Source: Escherichia ruysiae (GTDB lineage: Bacteria > Pseudomonadota > Gammaproteobacteria > Enterobacterales > Enterobacteriaceae). From it: 64,000 bases of DNA. The notes beneath the pieces were generated by a model that was given only the letters and a program-made list of their open reading frames with translations, searched no databases and was not told the origin of the DNA. A program made the position numbers and the translations under genes. The stretch lies in the NCBI RefSeq assembly GCF_902498915.1, contig NZ_CABVLQ010000001.1; one strand, written 5' to 3'. Positions 10,213 to 18,902 of this stretch are shown in pieces (the stretch's first letter is position 1; each line of letters begins with the position of its first letter).

Positions 10213-11085
10213 ATGGAGTGGAGTCTGACGCAAAATAAGCTGCTGGCGTTTCACCGCTTAATGCGTACGGATAAGCCAATTGGTGCGTTACTGCTGCTCT
10301 GGCCAACTTTATGGGCGCTATGGGTGGCGACACCCGGTGTTCCCCAACTCTGGATCCTGGCGGTGTTTGTCGCTGGCGTCTGGCTGATGCGTGCCGCCGG
10401 TTGTGTAGTGAATGACTATGCTGATCGTAAGTTTGATGGTCATGTTAAGCGCACGGCAAACCGACCGCTTCCCAGTGGCGCGGTGACGGAGAAAGAGGCG
10501 CGAACGCTATTTGTGGTGCTGGTGCTGATTTCGTTCTTACTGGTATTGACGCTGAACACGATGACCATTCTGTTGTCGATTGCCGGACTGGCGTTGGCGT
10601 GGGTGTACCCGTTTATGAAGCGGTATACCCATTTACCGCAAGTAGTGCTGGGTGCGGCGTTTGGTTGGTCGATTCCAATGGCTTTTGCCGCTGTGAGTGA
10701 ATCGGTGCCGTTAAGCTGCTGGTTAATGTTCCTCGCCAATATTCTGTGGGCGGTGGCTTACGACACGCAGTATGCGATGGTTGACCGTGATGACGACGTG
10801 AAGATTGGCATTAAGTCCACCGCGATCCTGTTTGGTCAATACGATAAGTTGATTATCGGCATTTTGCAGATTGGCGTGCTGGTGCTGATGGCGATTATCG
10901 GCGAGTTAAATGGCTTAGGCTGGGGATATTACTGGTCAATACTGATCGCGGGCGCACTGTTTGTTTATCAACAAAAACTGATTGCCAACCGCGAGCGTGA
11001 AGCCTGTTTTAAAGCGTTTATGAATAATAACTATGTTGGCCTGGTACTGTTTTTAGGGCTGGCAATGAGTTACTGGCATTTCTGA
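10213..11085 (+). CDS. ubiA: UbiA, 4-hydroxybenzoate octaprenyltransferase
   Basis: UbiA (290 residues) attaches the octaprenyl chain to 4-hydroxybenzoate in the inner membrane, the second step of ubiquinone synthesis. It has about eight transmembrane helices and both aspartate-rich motifs of the family: NDYADRKFD (about residue 75) and YDTQYAMVDRDDD (about 190-200), which bind the Mg2+-diphosphate. It is co-transcribed with ubiC, with AGAGG before the ATG. A strong hairpin terminator follows. Confidence 0.98.
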   Translation: MEWSLTQNKLLAFHRLMRTDKPIGALLLLWPTLWALWVATPGVPQLWILAVFVAGVWLMRAAGCVVNDYADRKFDGHVKRTANRPLPSGAVTEKEARTLFVVLVLISFLLVLTLNTMTILLSIAGLALAWVYPFMKRYTHLPQVVLGAAFGWSIPMAFAAVSESVPLSCWLMFLANILWAVAYDTQYAMVDRDDDVKIGIKSTAILFGQYDKLIIGILQIGVLVLMAIIGELNGLGWGYYWSILIAGALFVYQQKLIANREREACFKAFMNNNYVGLVLFLGLAMSYWHF

Positions 11086-11091
11086 TGATGT

Positions 11092-11128
11092 AAAAAAGCC
11101 GGATGATCATGGTCATCCGGCTTTTTTT
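11092..11128 (+). terminator. Bidirectional terminator after ubiA
   Basis: A long perfect stem, AGCCGGATGA paired with TCATCCGGCT, is flanked by an A run on the left and a T run on the right. It can work in both directions, ending ubiCA and also helping to end the converging plsB transcript. Confidence 0.85.
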
Positions 11129-11139
11129 CTGTGAAATGC

Positions 11140-11241
11140 TGCCTGATGCGCTGCGCTTATCAGGCCTACATAACACATCGCAATTTATTGAATTTGCAGG
11201 TCATAGTAGGCCGGGTAAGGCGTTTGCGCCGCATCCGGCAA
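11140..11241. repeat. REP pair between ubiA and plsB
   Basis: Two opposed REP copies are visible: GCCTGATGCGCTGCGC at about 11140 and GTAGGCCGGGTAAGG at about 11206 ending in GCCGCATCCGGC. They fill the gap between two converging genes. Nothing else is seen here. Confidence 0.85.
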
Positions 11242-11251
11242 CGCTCATCAG

Positions 11252-13675
11252 TTACCCTTCGCCCTGCGTCGCACTCTCAATCGTTAAGCGTACATCGGAC
11301 GTAATCAACTCCGCCAGCAACTGATAAACCTTCATCGTTTCTGCCGGTTCGGCGTCGCCGCTGTCGCTGATATATCCTTCATCACGCAGCGTCAGCACCA
11401 GAGAACTGAACACCGCTTTGTCGAAGAACTCCGGTGCGTTGATGCCGTGCAGCACGGAAAGACGTTGTGCCACAGTGCGGCTCTCTTTCTCCAGCGTACC
11501 GCGATTGATCGACGGGTTGGCGCTCAACAGCCAGAAGGTAATCGCATAACGTTGCAGCGTTTCACGCGCGCCTGCGGCAAGCAACTGAAGCGTGCGGGAG
11601 TGCGCCGGATTGATATGTAACTCATCATCTTGCAGCGTAATCAGCCCCTGGCGTTGCATCTCATTCGCCAGCGCATCAATAACACCCGGCAACTCGTCAC
11701 GCTCCCAGCGCAGGAACAGCTCCGCTTTTAGCATTGGGTAAAGCACATTGACGTGCTCCATCAACACTTCGCGGGAGATGTGCCGATGCTGCGTCACAAT
11801 TGCTGCCATCAGCGAAGGCAGAACCAACATATGCGCAATGTTGTTGCGATAGTAGGTCATCAGCACCGCTTGCTCACGCGGCAGGATAATAATGTCGCCG
11901 ATGGTGTCTTTCTCAACTTCAAACTTGTTCATTTGCAGCGCGTGATCAATCAGCTCACCGGCGCTGGCTGAAGGAACGGTAGAGTCCGTGGAGTAAGGCA
12001 CGTTGCGCATCAAATCGAGATAACAATTCAGCTGCTCAGTCAATTGCTCGCGAGTGAGTGAACGCTGACGTGACGCCAGCAGCGCAGTACAGCACAGGTT
12101 CATGGCGTTAGCCGCGCCTGCGTTGTTAATGCGCACCATCAGATCGGCAGCAATGTTATTGACTGTCGGCGTTAACCAGGCCGGGCGTACAGCTTCAATG
12201 GGATCAATAGATTCACGCCAGTCTGGCACGTGCTGGTTGAGATAGGTCATCAACGGCATCGGTTCACCGAAGTTGACATACCCCTGACCGAGATTACGCA
12301 GCTTGCTTAAACCGCGCAGCATCTGCGGCAGGCTCTCTTTCTCTTTTGTCGCGCCGCGCAGTTCTTTGGCGTAAGTACCCACTTCCATGACGTGCTCATA
12401 ACCGATGTAGATCGGAATCAACGTAATCGGACGCGTACCGCCACGCAGCATCGCCTGAATGGTCATCGACAGTGTGCCGGTTTTCGGATCAAGCAAACGT
12501 CCTGTACGCGAACGACCGCCTTCCACAAAGTACTCAACGGAATAACCACGGCTGAACAGTTCGCCGAGATATTCACGGAATACGGTAGAGTAGAGTTTAT
12601 TGCCTTTAAAAGTACGGCGAATAAAGAACGCCCCCAGACGGCGGAAAATCGGCCCGGCAGGCCAGAAGTTCAGGTTGATCCCGGCGGCGATATGCGGCGG
12701 CACCAGCCCCTGGTGATACAGCACGTAAGAGAGCAGCAGGTAGTCCATGTGGCTACGGTGGCATGGCACATACACCAGCTCATGACCGTCGTGAGCCAGC
12801 TGGCGAACGCGTTCGGCATTATGGACGTTGATTCCCTGATAGAGCCGGTTCCAGGTGAAGCCCAGAATACGGTCAGTCAGGCGGATCATCTCGTAAGAGA
12901 AATTCGCCGCAATCTCTTCCATCAGCGCAATCGCGTTCTGCTGCGCTTTTTCATGGGAGATTTTTTTGCTGCGCGCTTCATCTTCTACCGCTTTGGCAAT
13001 TGCACGCGAGGCGAGCAGCTTATTGAACAAATCCTGACGAGCAGGCAAGCGTGGACCCACGGCAGCCAGACGCTGACGGGCAAAGTGCATACGCGCCACG
13101 CGCGCCAGTTTTTGGGCGATAGTTTTATCTGTGCCGTGTTCATCAGCCATGCGGCGTAGCGAAACTGACGGCGAGAAACGCACAAAGCTATCGCGACCAA
13201 GCCACAGTACGGCGAAAAATTTCTGCACGCCGTTGAGCATACGTAGTGGCGGGTTTACTTCGCCTTTTTCACGTCCTGGCGCACGACCAAACATCACCGA
13301 TACCGGCACCATCTGCACATCCAGATTTGGGTTGCTACGGTGCAGATCGAGATAGTCGTGGAACAGCTTAATAGACTCTTCTTTCGGCGTGTAATAGGTG
13401 AAAACACGCGGCCCGCCATGAATAAACACATAGCGCGGCAGTAGCGTGCCGTCTACCTCCAGCGGCTCTAATGGATCAGGCAGATCATGCGCCAGGCACT
13501 GGGCGCGCAACGTCAGCAAATCCGCTTTTGAGTTGTACGGTAAAACGTACATAATTGGACGAGAGGTATCGAGCCCCAATTCCGGGGCAGGATCTGCCGG
13601 AATAGACTTGCTTTTTACCAGGATGCTTAATGGTAAATTCAGTAATTTGTAGTAAATTCGTGGCCAGCCGGACAT
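11252..13675 (-). CDS. plsB: PlsB, glycerol-3-phosphate acyltransferase
   Basis: PlsB (807 residues) makes 1-acyl-glycerol-3-phosphate from glycerol-3-phosphate and acyl-ACP or acyl-CoA at the inner membrane, the first step of phospholipid synthesis. The acyltransferase motif H-X4-D is visible as HRSHMD (about residue 306), followed by the family blocks FIRRTFKGNKLY, FVEGGRSRTG and PIYIGYEHV. I used the start at MSGWPRIYYK, the standard 807-residue form; an in-frame ATG 20 codons upstream gives the older 827-residue version. It is divergent from dgkA, also a phospholipid gene. Confidence 0.97.
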   Translation of the reverse strand: MSGWPRIYYKLLNLPLSILVKSKSIPADPAPELGLDTSRPIMYVLPYNSKADLLTLRAQCLAHDLPDPLEPLEVDGTLLPRYVFIHGGPRVFTYYTPKEESIKLFHDYLDLHRSNPNLDVQMVPVSVMFGRAPGREKGEVNPPLRMLNGVQKFFAVLWLGRDSFVRFSPSVSLRRMADEHGTDKTIAQKLARVARMHFARQRLAAVGPRLPARQDLFNKLLASRAIAKAVEDEARSKKISHEKAQQNAIALMEEIAANFSYEMIRLTDRILGFTWNRLYQGINVHNAERVRQLAHDGHELVYVPCHRSHMDYLLLSYVLYHQGLVPPHIAAGINLNFWPAGPIFRRLGAFFIRRTFKGNKLYSTVFREYLGELFSRGYSVEYFVEGGRSRTGRLLDPKTGTLSMTIQAMLRGGTRPITLIPIYIGYEHVMEVGTYAKELRGATKEKESLPQMLRGLSKLRNLGQGYVNFGEPMPLMTYLNQHVPDWRESIDPIEAVRPAWLTPTVNNIAADLMVRINNAGAANAMNLCCTALLASRQRSLTREQLTEQLNCYLDLMRNVPYSTDSTVPSASAGELIDHALQMNKFEVEKDTIGDIIILPREQAVLMTYYRNNIAHMLVLPSLMAAIVTQHRHISREVLMEHVNVLYPMLKAELFLRWERDELPGVIDALANEMQRQGLITLQDDELHINPAHSRTLQLLAAGARETLQRYAITFWLLSANPSINRGTLEKESRTVAQRLSVLHGINAPEFFDKAVFSSLVLTLRDEGYISDSGDAEPAETMKVYQLLAELITSDVRLTIESATQGEG

Positions 13676-13844
13676 AAACGATGTAAAGCCTCTGGTTAAT
13701 AATGCAAATGCGCGGGAAGGATAGCAGAAAGTCATGGGAAATTCTGTGGTATCCGCTCATGTTTCGCGCGGCGCTACGCTACCGGAATCATCGGATTCAA
13801 CGGTACACTGATATTGACGCTCATAATGTAAAAAGGTTCTTTCA

Positions 13845-14213
13845 ATGGCCAATAATACCACTGGATTCACTCGAATTATCAAAGCCGCTGGCTATTCCTG
13901 GAAAGGTTTACGCGCTGCATGGATCAACGAAGCGGCATTCCGTCAGGAAGGCGTGGCGGTATTGTTGGCGGTGGTCATCGCTTGCTGGCTGGATGTGGAC
14001 GCGATAACCCGCGTACTGCTTATTAGCTCCGTCATGTTGGTGATGATTGTGGAAATTCTCAATAGCGCCATCGAAGCGGTGGTTGATCGTATTGGCTCTG
14101 AATACCACGAGCTTTCCGGGCGGGCGAAAGATATGGGATCCGCTGCGGTGCTGATCGCGATTATCGTCGCTGTGGCAACCTGGGTCATTCTGTTATGGTC
14201 GCATTTTGGATAA
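13845..14213 (+). CDS. dgkA: DgkA, diacylglycerol kinase
   Basis: DgkA (122 residues) phosphorylates diacylglycerol to phosphatidic acid, recycling the diacylglycerol left by membrane-derived oligosaccharide synthesis. It is a small homotrimer with three transmembrane helices, and the sequence shows an amphipathic N-terminal helix and three hydrophobic segments. The active-site block EILNSAIEAVVDR holds the conserved acidic residues. It is transcribed away from plsB and lies 109 bases upstream of lexA. Confidence 0.98.
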   Translation: MANNTTGFTRIIKAAGYSWKGLRAAWINEAAFRQEGVAVLLAVVIACWLDVDAITRVLLISSVMLVMIVEILNSAIEAVVDRIGSEYHELSGRAKDMGSAAVLIAIIVAVATWVILLWSHFG

Positions 14214-14277
14214 CCCTTCCAGAATTCGATAAATCTCTGGTTTATTGTGTAGTTTATGGTTCCAAAATCGCCTTTTG

Positions 14278-14293
14278 CTGTATATACTCACAG
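14278..14293. promoter_or_regulatory. LexA operator 1 of lexA (SOS box)
   Basis: CTGTATATACTCACAG matches the consensus CTGT-N8-ACAG exactly in both half sites. With the second box five bases further on it gives the known two-operator autoregulation of lexA and, by read-through, dinF. Confidence 0.97.
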
Positions 14294-14298
14294 CATAA

Positions 14299-14314
14299 CT
14301 GTATATACACCCAG
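14299..14314. promoter_or_regulatory. LexA operator 2 of lexA (SOS box)
   Basis: CTGTATATACACCCAG matches CTGT-N8-ACAG with a single change (CCAG for ACAG). It lies between operator 1 and the GGGGG ribosome site of lexA. Confidence 0.96.
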
Positions 14315-14322
14315 GGGGCGGA

Positions 14323-14931
14323 ATGAAAGCGTTAACGGCCAGGCAACAAGAGGTGTTTGATCTCATTCGTGATCACATCAGCCAGACAGGTATGCCGCCG
14401 ACGCGTGCGGAAATCGCGCAGCGTTTGGGGTTCCGTTCCCCAAACGCGGCTGAAGAACATCTGAAAGCGTTGGCACGCAAAGGCGTAATTGAAATTGTTT
14501 CCGGCGCATCGCGTGGGATTCGTTTGTTGCAGGAAGAGGAAGAAGGGTTGCCATTGGTAGGTCGTGTGGCTGCCGGTGAACCGCTTCTGGCGCAGCAGCA
14601 TATTGAAGGTCATTATCAGGTCGATCCTTCCTTGTTCAAGCCGAATGCCGATTTCCTGCTGCGCGTCAGCGGAATGTCGATGAAAGATATCGGCATTATG
14701 GATGGCGACTTGCTGGCAGTGCATAAAACTCAGGATGTACGTAATGGTCAGGTCGTTGTCGCACGTATTGATGACGAAGTTACCGTTAAGCGTCTGAAAA
14801 AACAGGGCAATAAAGTCGAATTATTGCCAGAAAACAGCGAGTTTAAACCGATTGTCGTTGACCTTCGTCAGCAGAGCTTCACCATTGAAGGGCTGGCCGT
14901 TGGGGTTATTCGCAACGGCGACTGGCTGTAA
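14323..14931 (+). CDS. lexA: LexA, SOS repressor
   Basis: LexA (202 residues) represses the SOS regulon and cleaves itself when activated RecA filaments form. The N-terminal winged helix-turn-helix (about 1-70) carries the recognition helix region RSPNAAEEHLKALARKG. The self-cleavage site Ala-Gly is in VAAGEP (about 84-85). The catalytic serine is in SGMSMKD (Ser119) and the lysine in TVKRLKK (Lys156). Two SOS boxes precede it. dinF starts 18 bases after the stop and is co-induced. Confidence 0.99.
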   Translation: MKALTARQQEVFDLIRDHISQTGMPPTRAEIAQRLGFRSPNAAEEHLKALARKGVIEIVSGASRGIRLLQEEEEGLPLVGRVAAGEPLLAQQHIEGHYQVDPSLFKPNADFLLRVSGMSMKDIGIMDGDLLAVHKTQDVRNGQVVVARIDDEVTVKRLKKQGNKVELLPENSEFKPIVVDLRQQSFTIEGLAVGVIRNGDWL

Positions 14932-14949
14932 CAGATCTCTGATACCGCG

Positions 14950-16329
14950 ATGCCGCCTGGCGTCGCGGTTTGTTTTTCATCTCTCTTCATCAGGCTTGTC
15001 TGCATGGCATTCCTCACTTCATCTGATAAAGCTCTCTGGCATCTCGCCTTACCTATGATTTTCTCCAATATCACCGTTCCGTTGCTGGGGCTGGTTGATA
15101 CGGCGGTAATTGGTCATCTTGATAGTCCGGTTTATCTGGGCGGCGTGGCGGTTGGCGCAACGGCGACCAGCTTTCTCTTTATGCTGTTGCTGTTTTTGCG
15201 CATGAGCACTACCGGGCTTACTGCGCAGGCGTATGGTGCCAAAAATCCTCAGGCATTAGCGCGTGCGCTGGTGCAGCCGTTGCTACTGGCGCTGGGGGCT
15301 GGCGCGTTGATTGCTCTGTTGCGTACACCGATTATCGATCTGGCGCTGCATATTGTTGGTGGCAGTGAAGCCGTGCTGGAACAGGCGCGGCGCTTTCTTG
15401 AAATTCGGTGGCTAAGTGCACCGGCGTCGCTGGCAAACCTGGTATTACTTGGCTGGTTGCTCGGCGTGCAATATGCCCGTGCGCCGGTTGTCCTGTTAGT
15501 GGTGGGTAATATTCTCAACATTGTGCTGGATGTCTGGCTGGTGACGGGGCTGCATATGAACGTGCAGGGCGCGGCGCTGGCAACGGTCATCGCAGAATAT
15601 GCGACGTTGCTGATTGGTCTGCTAATGGTGCGTAAAATCCTCAAACTACGCGGTATTTCCGGCGAAATGCTGAAAACAGCCTGGCGAGGAAACATCCGTC
15701 GCTTGCTGGCGCTTAACCGCGACATCATGCTGCGCTCCCTGTTATTGCAACTCTGTTTTGGTGCAATAACGGTACTTGGCGCGCGACTGGGAAGTGACAT
15801 TATCGCCGTTAACGCGGTTCTGATGACGCTACTCACCTTTACCGCCTATGCGCTGGATGGTTTTGCCTACGCGGTTGAAGCTCATTCAGGTCAGGCATAC
15901 GGTGCGCGCGACGGGAGCCAGTTACTGGATGTCTGGCGCGCAGCGTGTCGCCAGTCGGGGATCGTGGCGTTGCTGTTTTCTGTGATTTATTTGCTGGCAG
16001 GGGAACACATTATTGCGTTGCTGACGTCATTAACCCAGATTCAGCAGCTGGCCGATCGCTATCTTATCTGGCAGGTCATTTTACCGCTGGTTGGTGTCTG
16101 GTGTTATCTGCTGGACGGCATGTTTATAGGTGCAACGCGCGCCGCCGAAATGCGAAACAGTATGGCGGTGGCAGCAGCAGGATTTGCGCTGACGCTCCTC
16201 ACACTGCCGTGGTTGGGTAATCATGGTTTGTGGCTGGCGTTAACCGTCTTTCTGGCGCTGCGCGGGCTTTCTCTGGCGGCTATCTGGCGTCGTCACTGGC
16301 GCAACGGAACCTGGTTTGCCGGAGCGTGA
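14950..16329 (+). CDS. dinF: DinF, MATE-family efflux protein
   Basis: DinF (459 residues from this start) is a MATE-type multidrug/Na+ or H+ antiporter with about 12 transmembrane helices, induced by DNA damage through the lexA promoter. The two MATE halves are visible from internal similarity around AQAYGAKN (about 90) and SGQAYGARDG (about 315). The start is uncertain: the ATG at 15004 gives MAFLTSSDKALW and a 441-residue protein that begins closer to the first helix; neither start has a strong ribosome site. Its substrate is not settled; protection from oxidants and bile salts has been reported. Confidence 0.94.
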   Translation: MPPGVAVCFSSLFIRLVCMAFLTSSDKALWHLALPMIFSNITVPLLGLVDTAVIGHLDSPVYLGGVAVGATATSFLFMLLLFLRMSTTGLTAQAYGAKNPQALARALVQPLLLALGAGALIALLRTPIIDLALHIVGGSEAVLEQARRFLEIRWLSAPASLANLVLLGWLLGVQYARAPVVLLVVGNILNIVLDVWLVTGLHMNVQGAALATVIAEYATLLIGLLMVRKILKLRGISGEMLKTAWRGNIRRLLALNRDIMLRSLLLQLCFGAITVLGARLGSDIIAVNAVLMTLLTFTAYALDGFAYAVEAHSGQAYGARDGSQLLDVWRAACRQSGIVALLFSVIYLLAGEHIIALLTSLTQIQQLADRYLIWQVILPLVGVWCYLLDGMFIGATRAAEMRNSMAVAAAGFALTLLTLPWLGNHGLWLALTVFLALRGLSLAAIWRRHWRNGTWFAGA

Positions 16330-16444
16330 CGGTTAAATATTCTGAATAAATAATCCTAAGCCAAATTCCTGACTACACTTAATCCCACGTTCAGAAGAAA
16401 AGCGAGCGTACTCTCATTCACCACCTAACGATGAGGACTTGAAT

Positions 16445-16654
16445 ATGAATAAAGACGAAGTCGGCGGTAACTGGAAACAGTTCAAAGGTAAAGTGAAAGA
16501 GCAATGGGGCAAACTGACCGATGATGATATGACGGTCATTGAAGGTAAACGTGATCAGTTAGTGGGTAAAATCCAGGAACGCTACGGTTACCAGAAAGAT
16601 CAGGCAGAGAAAGAGGTCGTGGACTGGGAAACCCGCAATGAATACCGCTGGTAA
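16445..16654 (+). CDS. yjbJ: YjbJ, CsbD-family stress protein
   Basis: This 69-residue, highly charged protein belongs to the CsbD family (pattern NWKQFKGKVKEQWGKLTDDD). In E. coli it is one of the most abundant proteins in stationary phase and depends on sigma S; the biochemical role is unknown. I chose the ATG at 16445, after GAGGACTTGAAT; an in-frame ATG two codons upstream is also possible. It stands alone between dinF and the converging zur. Confidence 0.95.
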   Translation: MNKDEVGGNWKQFKGKVKEQWGKLTDDDMTVIEGKRDQLVGKIQERYGYQKDQAEKEVVDWETRNEYRW

Positions 16655-16695
16655 TTAATCCCTCCTGCCCGACGTGTACAAGGATGTACGCCCTC

Positions 16696-17211
16696 TTAAC
16701 GCGGTTTCTTTTTCACCTGAATAGAGTGGTCATGATGGCACTGTTCAGGATGACGACACGCTTCCACTTCTACACATGCTGAACATAATCCATGCGCTTC
16801 AATCACATTATGCCGCAGGGCAAAACCCATTTTTGCCGCCAGCGTATGCATGATGTCTTCCACACCTTCCGCACACTCTTCTTTCACTGCGCCGCAGCGA
16901 TCGCAAATAAACATAGCTGAAGTATGCGTTGGTTGATCGAACAGGTGACAGAGCACATAGCTGTTGGTGGACTCAACTTTATGCACAAAACCTTGTTCAA
17001 GCAGAAAATCGAGTGCGCGATAAACCGTTGGCGGCTTGGCCTGCGGCTCTGCTTCACGCAGTAAATCAAGCAGATCGTAGGCGCTGATTGCTCCTTCCTG
17101 CAGACTCATCAGGCGCAACACTTCAAGGCGCTGCGGGGTCAGGCGCACATTACGCTGTGCACAGAGTTTTTCAGCTTGCGCTAATAACTCCTGCGTTGTG
17201 GTCTTTTCCAT
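16696..17211 (-). CDS. zur: Zur, zinc-responsive repressor
   Basis: Zur (171 residues) is a Fur-family repressor that, with zinc bound, shuts off zinc uptake genes (znuABC and others). The N-terminal winged helix covers about 1-90 (PTVYRALDFLLEQG is the recognition region). The C-terminal zinc sites are visible as CDRCG, the CSACVEVEAC cluster and HHDHS. I used the start at MEKTTTQELL, the family start; an in-frame start four codons upstream is less likely. In K-12 yjbL and yjbM lie beyond it; here dusA follows directly on the other strand. Confidence 0.97.
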   Translation of the reverse strand: MEKTTTQELLAQAEKLCAQRNVRLTPQRLEVLRLMSLQEGAISAYDLLDLLREAEPQAKPPTVYRALDFLLEQGFVHKVESTNSYVLCHLFDQPTHTSAMFICDRCGAVKEECAEGVEDIMHTLAAKMGFALRHNVIEAHGLCSACVEVEACRHPEQCHHDHSIQVKKKPR

Positions 17212-17365
17212 TGGGCACCTCAAAGTGGGGTTAAGAATGTCCTTACTTTACCATAGTTCTCACTTAAACGCCGAGAACAGGGCGTCATAGCTGTCACATT
17301 GCCTGATCGCATATTCGTTATGCTATAGTAGCGCCCCCAATTCACCAGGTGCTTAAAAAAACGCC

Positions 17366-18361
17366 ATGTCAGCAGAATCACAAACCGCTTATCCCGCATA
17401 CCGTTTCTCCATTGCCCCGATGCTCGACTGGACGGACAGACATTGCCGTTATTTCCTGCGTCTGCTCTCCCGCAATACACTTCTCTATACCGAAATGGTG
17501 ACCACGGGGGCAATTATTCACGGTAAAGGTGATTACCTGGCGTACAGTGAAGAAGAGCATCCGGTGGCGTTGCAACTGGGTGGAAGCGATCCAGCGGCAC
17601 TGGCGCAGTGTGCGAAGCTGGCAGAAGCGCGCGGATACGATGAAATCAATCTGAATGTCGGCTGCCCGTCTGACCGGGTACAGAACGGCATGTTTGGCGC
17701 GTGCCTGATGGGTAATGCGCAACTGGTAGCCGACTGCGTTAAAGCGATGCGCGATGTGGTGTCGATTCCAGTCACGGTGAAAACGCGTATTGGTATTGAC
17801 GACCAGGACAGCTATGAATTTCTTTGTGATTTCATCAACACCGTTTCCGGTAAAGGCGAGTGTGAGATGTTTATCATCCACGCGCGTAAAGCCTGGCTTT
17901 CTGGTTTAAGCCCGAAAGAAAACCGCGAAATCCCGCCGCTCGATTACCCGCGCGTCTATCAACTGAAGCGTGACTTTCCGCATCTGACGATGTCGATTAA
18001 CGGTGGCATCAAGTCGCTGGAAGAGGCTAAAGCGCATTTGCAACATATGGATGGTGTGATGGTCGGACGCGAGGCGTACCAGAATCCGGGGATTCTGGCG
18101 GCGGTGGATCGAGAGATCTTTGGTTCCTCGGATACTGATGCCGATCCGGTGGCGGTAGTCCGTGCCATGTATCCGTACATTGAGCGTGAGCTTAGTCAGG
18201 GGACGTATCTCGGCCATATTACCCGGCATATGCTGGGTCTGTTCCAGGGTATTCCTGGTGCGCGGCAGTGGCGTCGTTATTTAAGTGAAAATGCCCATAA
18301 AGCGGGTGCTGACATTAACGTGCTGGAACATGCGCTCAAACTGGTGGCGGATAAGCGTTAA
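17366..18361 (+). CDS. dusA: DusA, tRNA-dihydrouridine synthase A
   Basis: DusA (331 residues) reduces uridine to dihydrouridine at positions 20 and 20a in the D loop of tRNA, using FMN and NADPH. The TIM-barrel signature APMLDWTDRHCRYF is at about 17-30 and the catalytic Cys is in NVGCPSDRVQNGMFGACLMG. The N-terminus here (MSAESQTAYPAYRFSIAPML) differs from the 345-residue K-12 form as I recall it. dusA is a known integration target of prophages and islands, so the K-12 variant may be a scar and this one the undisturbed form. Confidence 0.95.
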   Translation: MSAESQTAYPAYRFSIAPMLDWTDRHCRYFLRLLSRNTLLYTEMVTTGAIIHGKGDYLAYSEEEHPVALQLGGSDPAALAQCAKLAEARGYDEINLNVGCPSDRVQNGMFGACLMGNAQLVADCVKAMRDVVSIPVTVKTRIGIDDQDSYEFLCDFINTVSGKGECEMFIIHARKAWLSGLSPKENREIPPLDYPRVYQLKRDFPHLTMSINGGIKSLEEAKAHLQHMDGVMVGREAYQNPGILAAVDREIFGSSDTDADPVAVVRAMYPYIERELSQGTYLGHITRHMLGLFQGIPGARQWRRYLSENAHKAGADINVLEHALKLVADKR

Positions 18362-18389
18362 TTTTTCACCACAAAGTAGTCAAATTCAC

Positions 18390-18424
18390 TATGCCCTGCG
18401 CACCGTCGCGGGGCATATTTTTTG
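18390..18424 (+). terminator. Rho-independent terminator after dusA
   Basis: The stem ATGCCCTGCG paired with CGCGGGGCAT is followed by TATTTTTT. It ends dusA just before the separate sigma-54 promoter of pspG. Confidence 0.85.
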
Positions 18425-18445
18425 ATAAATCATAATGTTAGGTTT

Positions 18446-18460
18446 TGGCATGATTCTTGT
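18446..18460 (+). promoter_or_regulatory. Sigma-54 promoter of pspG
   Basis: TTGGCA with TTCTTGT ten bases on gives the -24/-12 pattern (GG-N10-GC type, with TGGCA and TTGT) of an RpoN promoter. pspG is known to be activated by PspF from such a promoter. The gene start is about 37 bases downstream. Confidence 0.75.
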
Positions 18461-18496
18461 AATGGCTGCAAGAGATTTCATATTTGGGAGTACATC

Positions 18497-18739
18497 ATGC
18501 TGGAACTACTTTTTGTGATTGGCTTTTTTGTCATGTTGATGGTCACCGGCGTTTCGTTGCTGGGCATTATCGCCGCGCTGGTTGTGGCGACGGCCATTAT
18601 GTTCCTCGGTGGTATGCTGGCATTGATGATTAAGTTGCTGCCGTGGTTACTGCTGGCGATTGCGGTGGTGTGGGTTATTAAGGCGATTAAAGCACCAAAA
18701 GTGCCGAAATATCAGCGTTATGACCGCTGGCGTTACTAA
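18497..18739 (+). CDS. pspG: PspG, phage-shock protein G
   Basis: PspG (80 residues) is a small inner-membrane effector of the phage-shock response, which counters loss of proton motive force. Most of the protein is two long hydrophobic helices with a basic tail (KAPKVPKYQRYDRWRY). It is unlinked from the main psp operon but shares its PspF/sigma-54 control, consistent with the promoter just upstream. I used the ATG at 18497, preceded by GGGAG; an in-frame upstream start would overlap the promoter. Confidence 0.96.
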   Translation: MLELLFVIGFFVMLMVTGVSLLGIIAALVVATAIMFLGGMLALMIKLLPWLLLAIAVVWVIKAIKAPKVPKYQRYDRWRY

Positions 18740-18902
18740 GGGATTGTGCGGATGATCACAACCTAAGGTTTTATCCTTAGAACAAAATAGGAATTGATTA
18801 TCAAATCTGTCACTATTGCGTCTCTAACAGATTCATCGTGCTGTACCCTACATACAGCCGAACTATAAAAGAAAGGGCTTCCCAGGTGGAAGCCCAATTT
18901 CT

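Noticed and set aside
12392..13159. Open frame of 255 codons opposite plsB
   Set aside because: It is the mirror of plsB codon use, with no good start site and a composition unlike real proteins.
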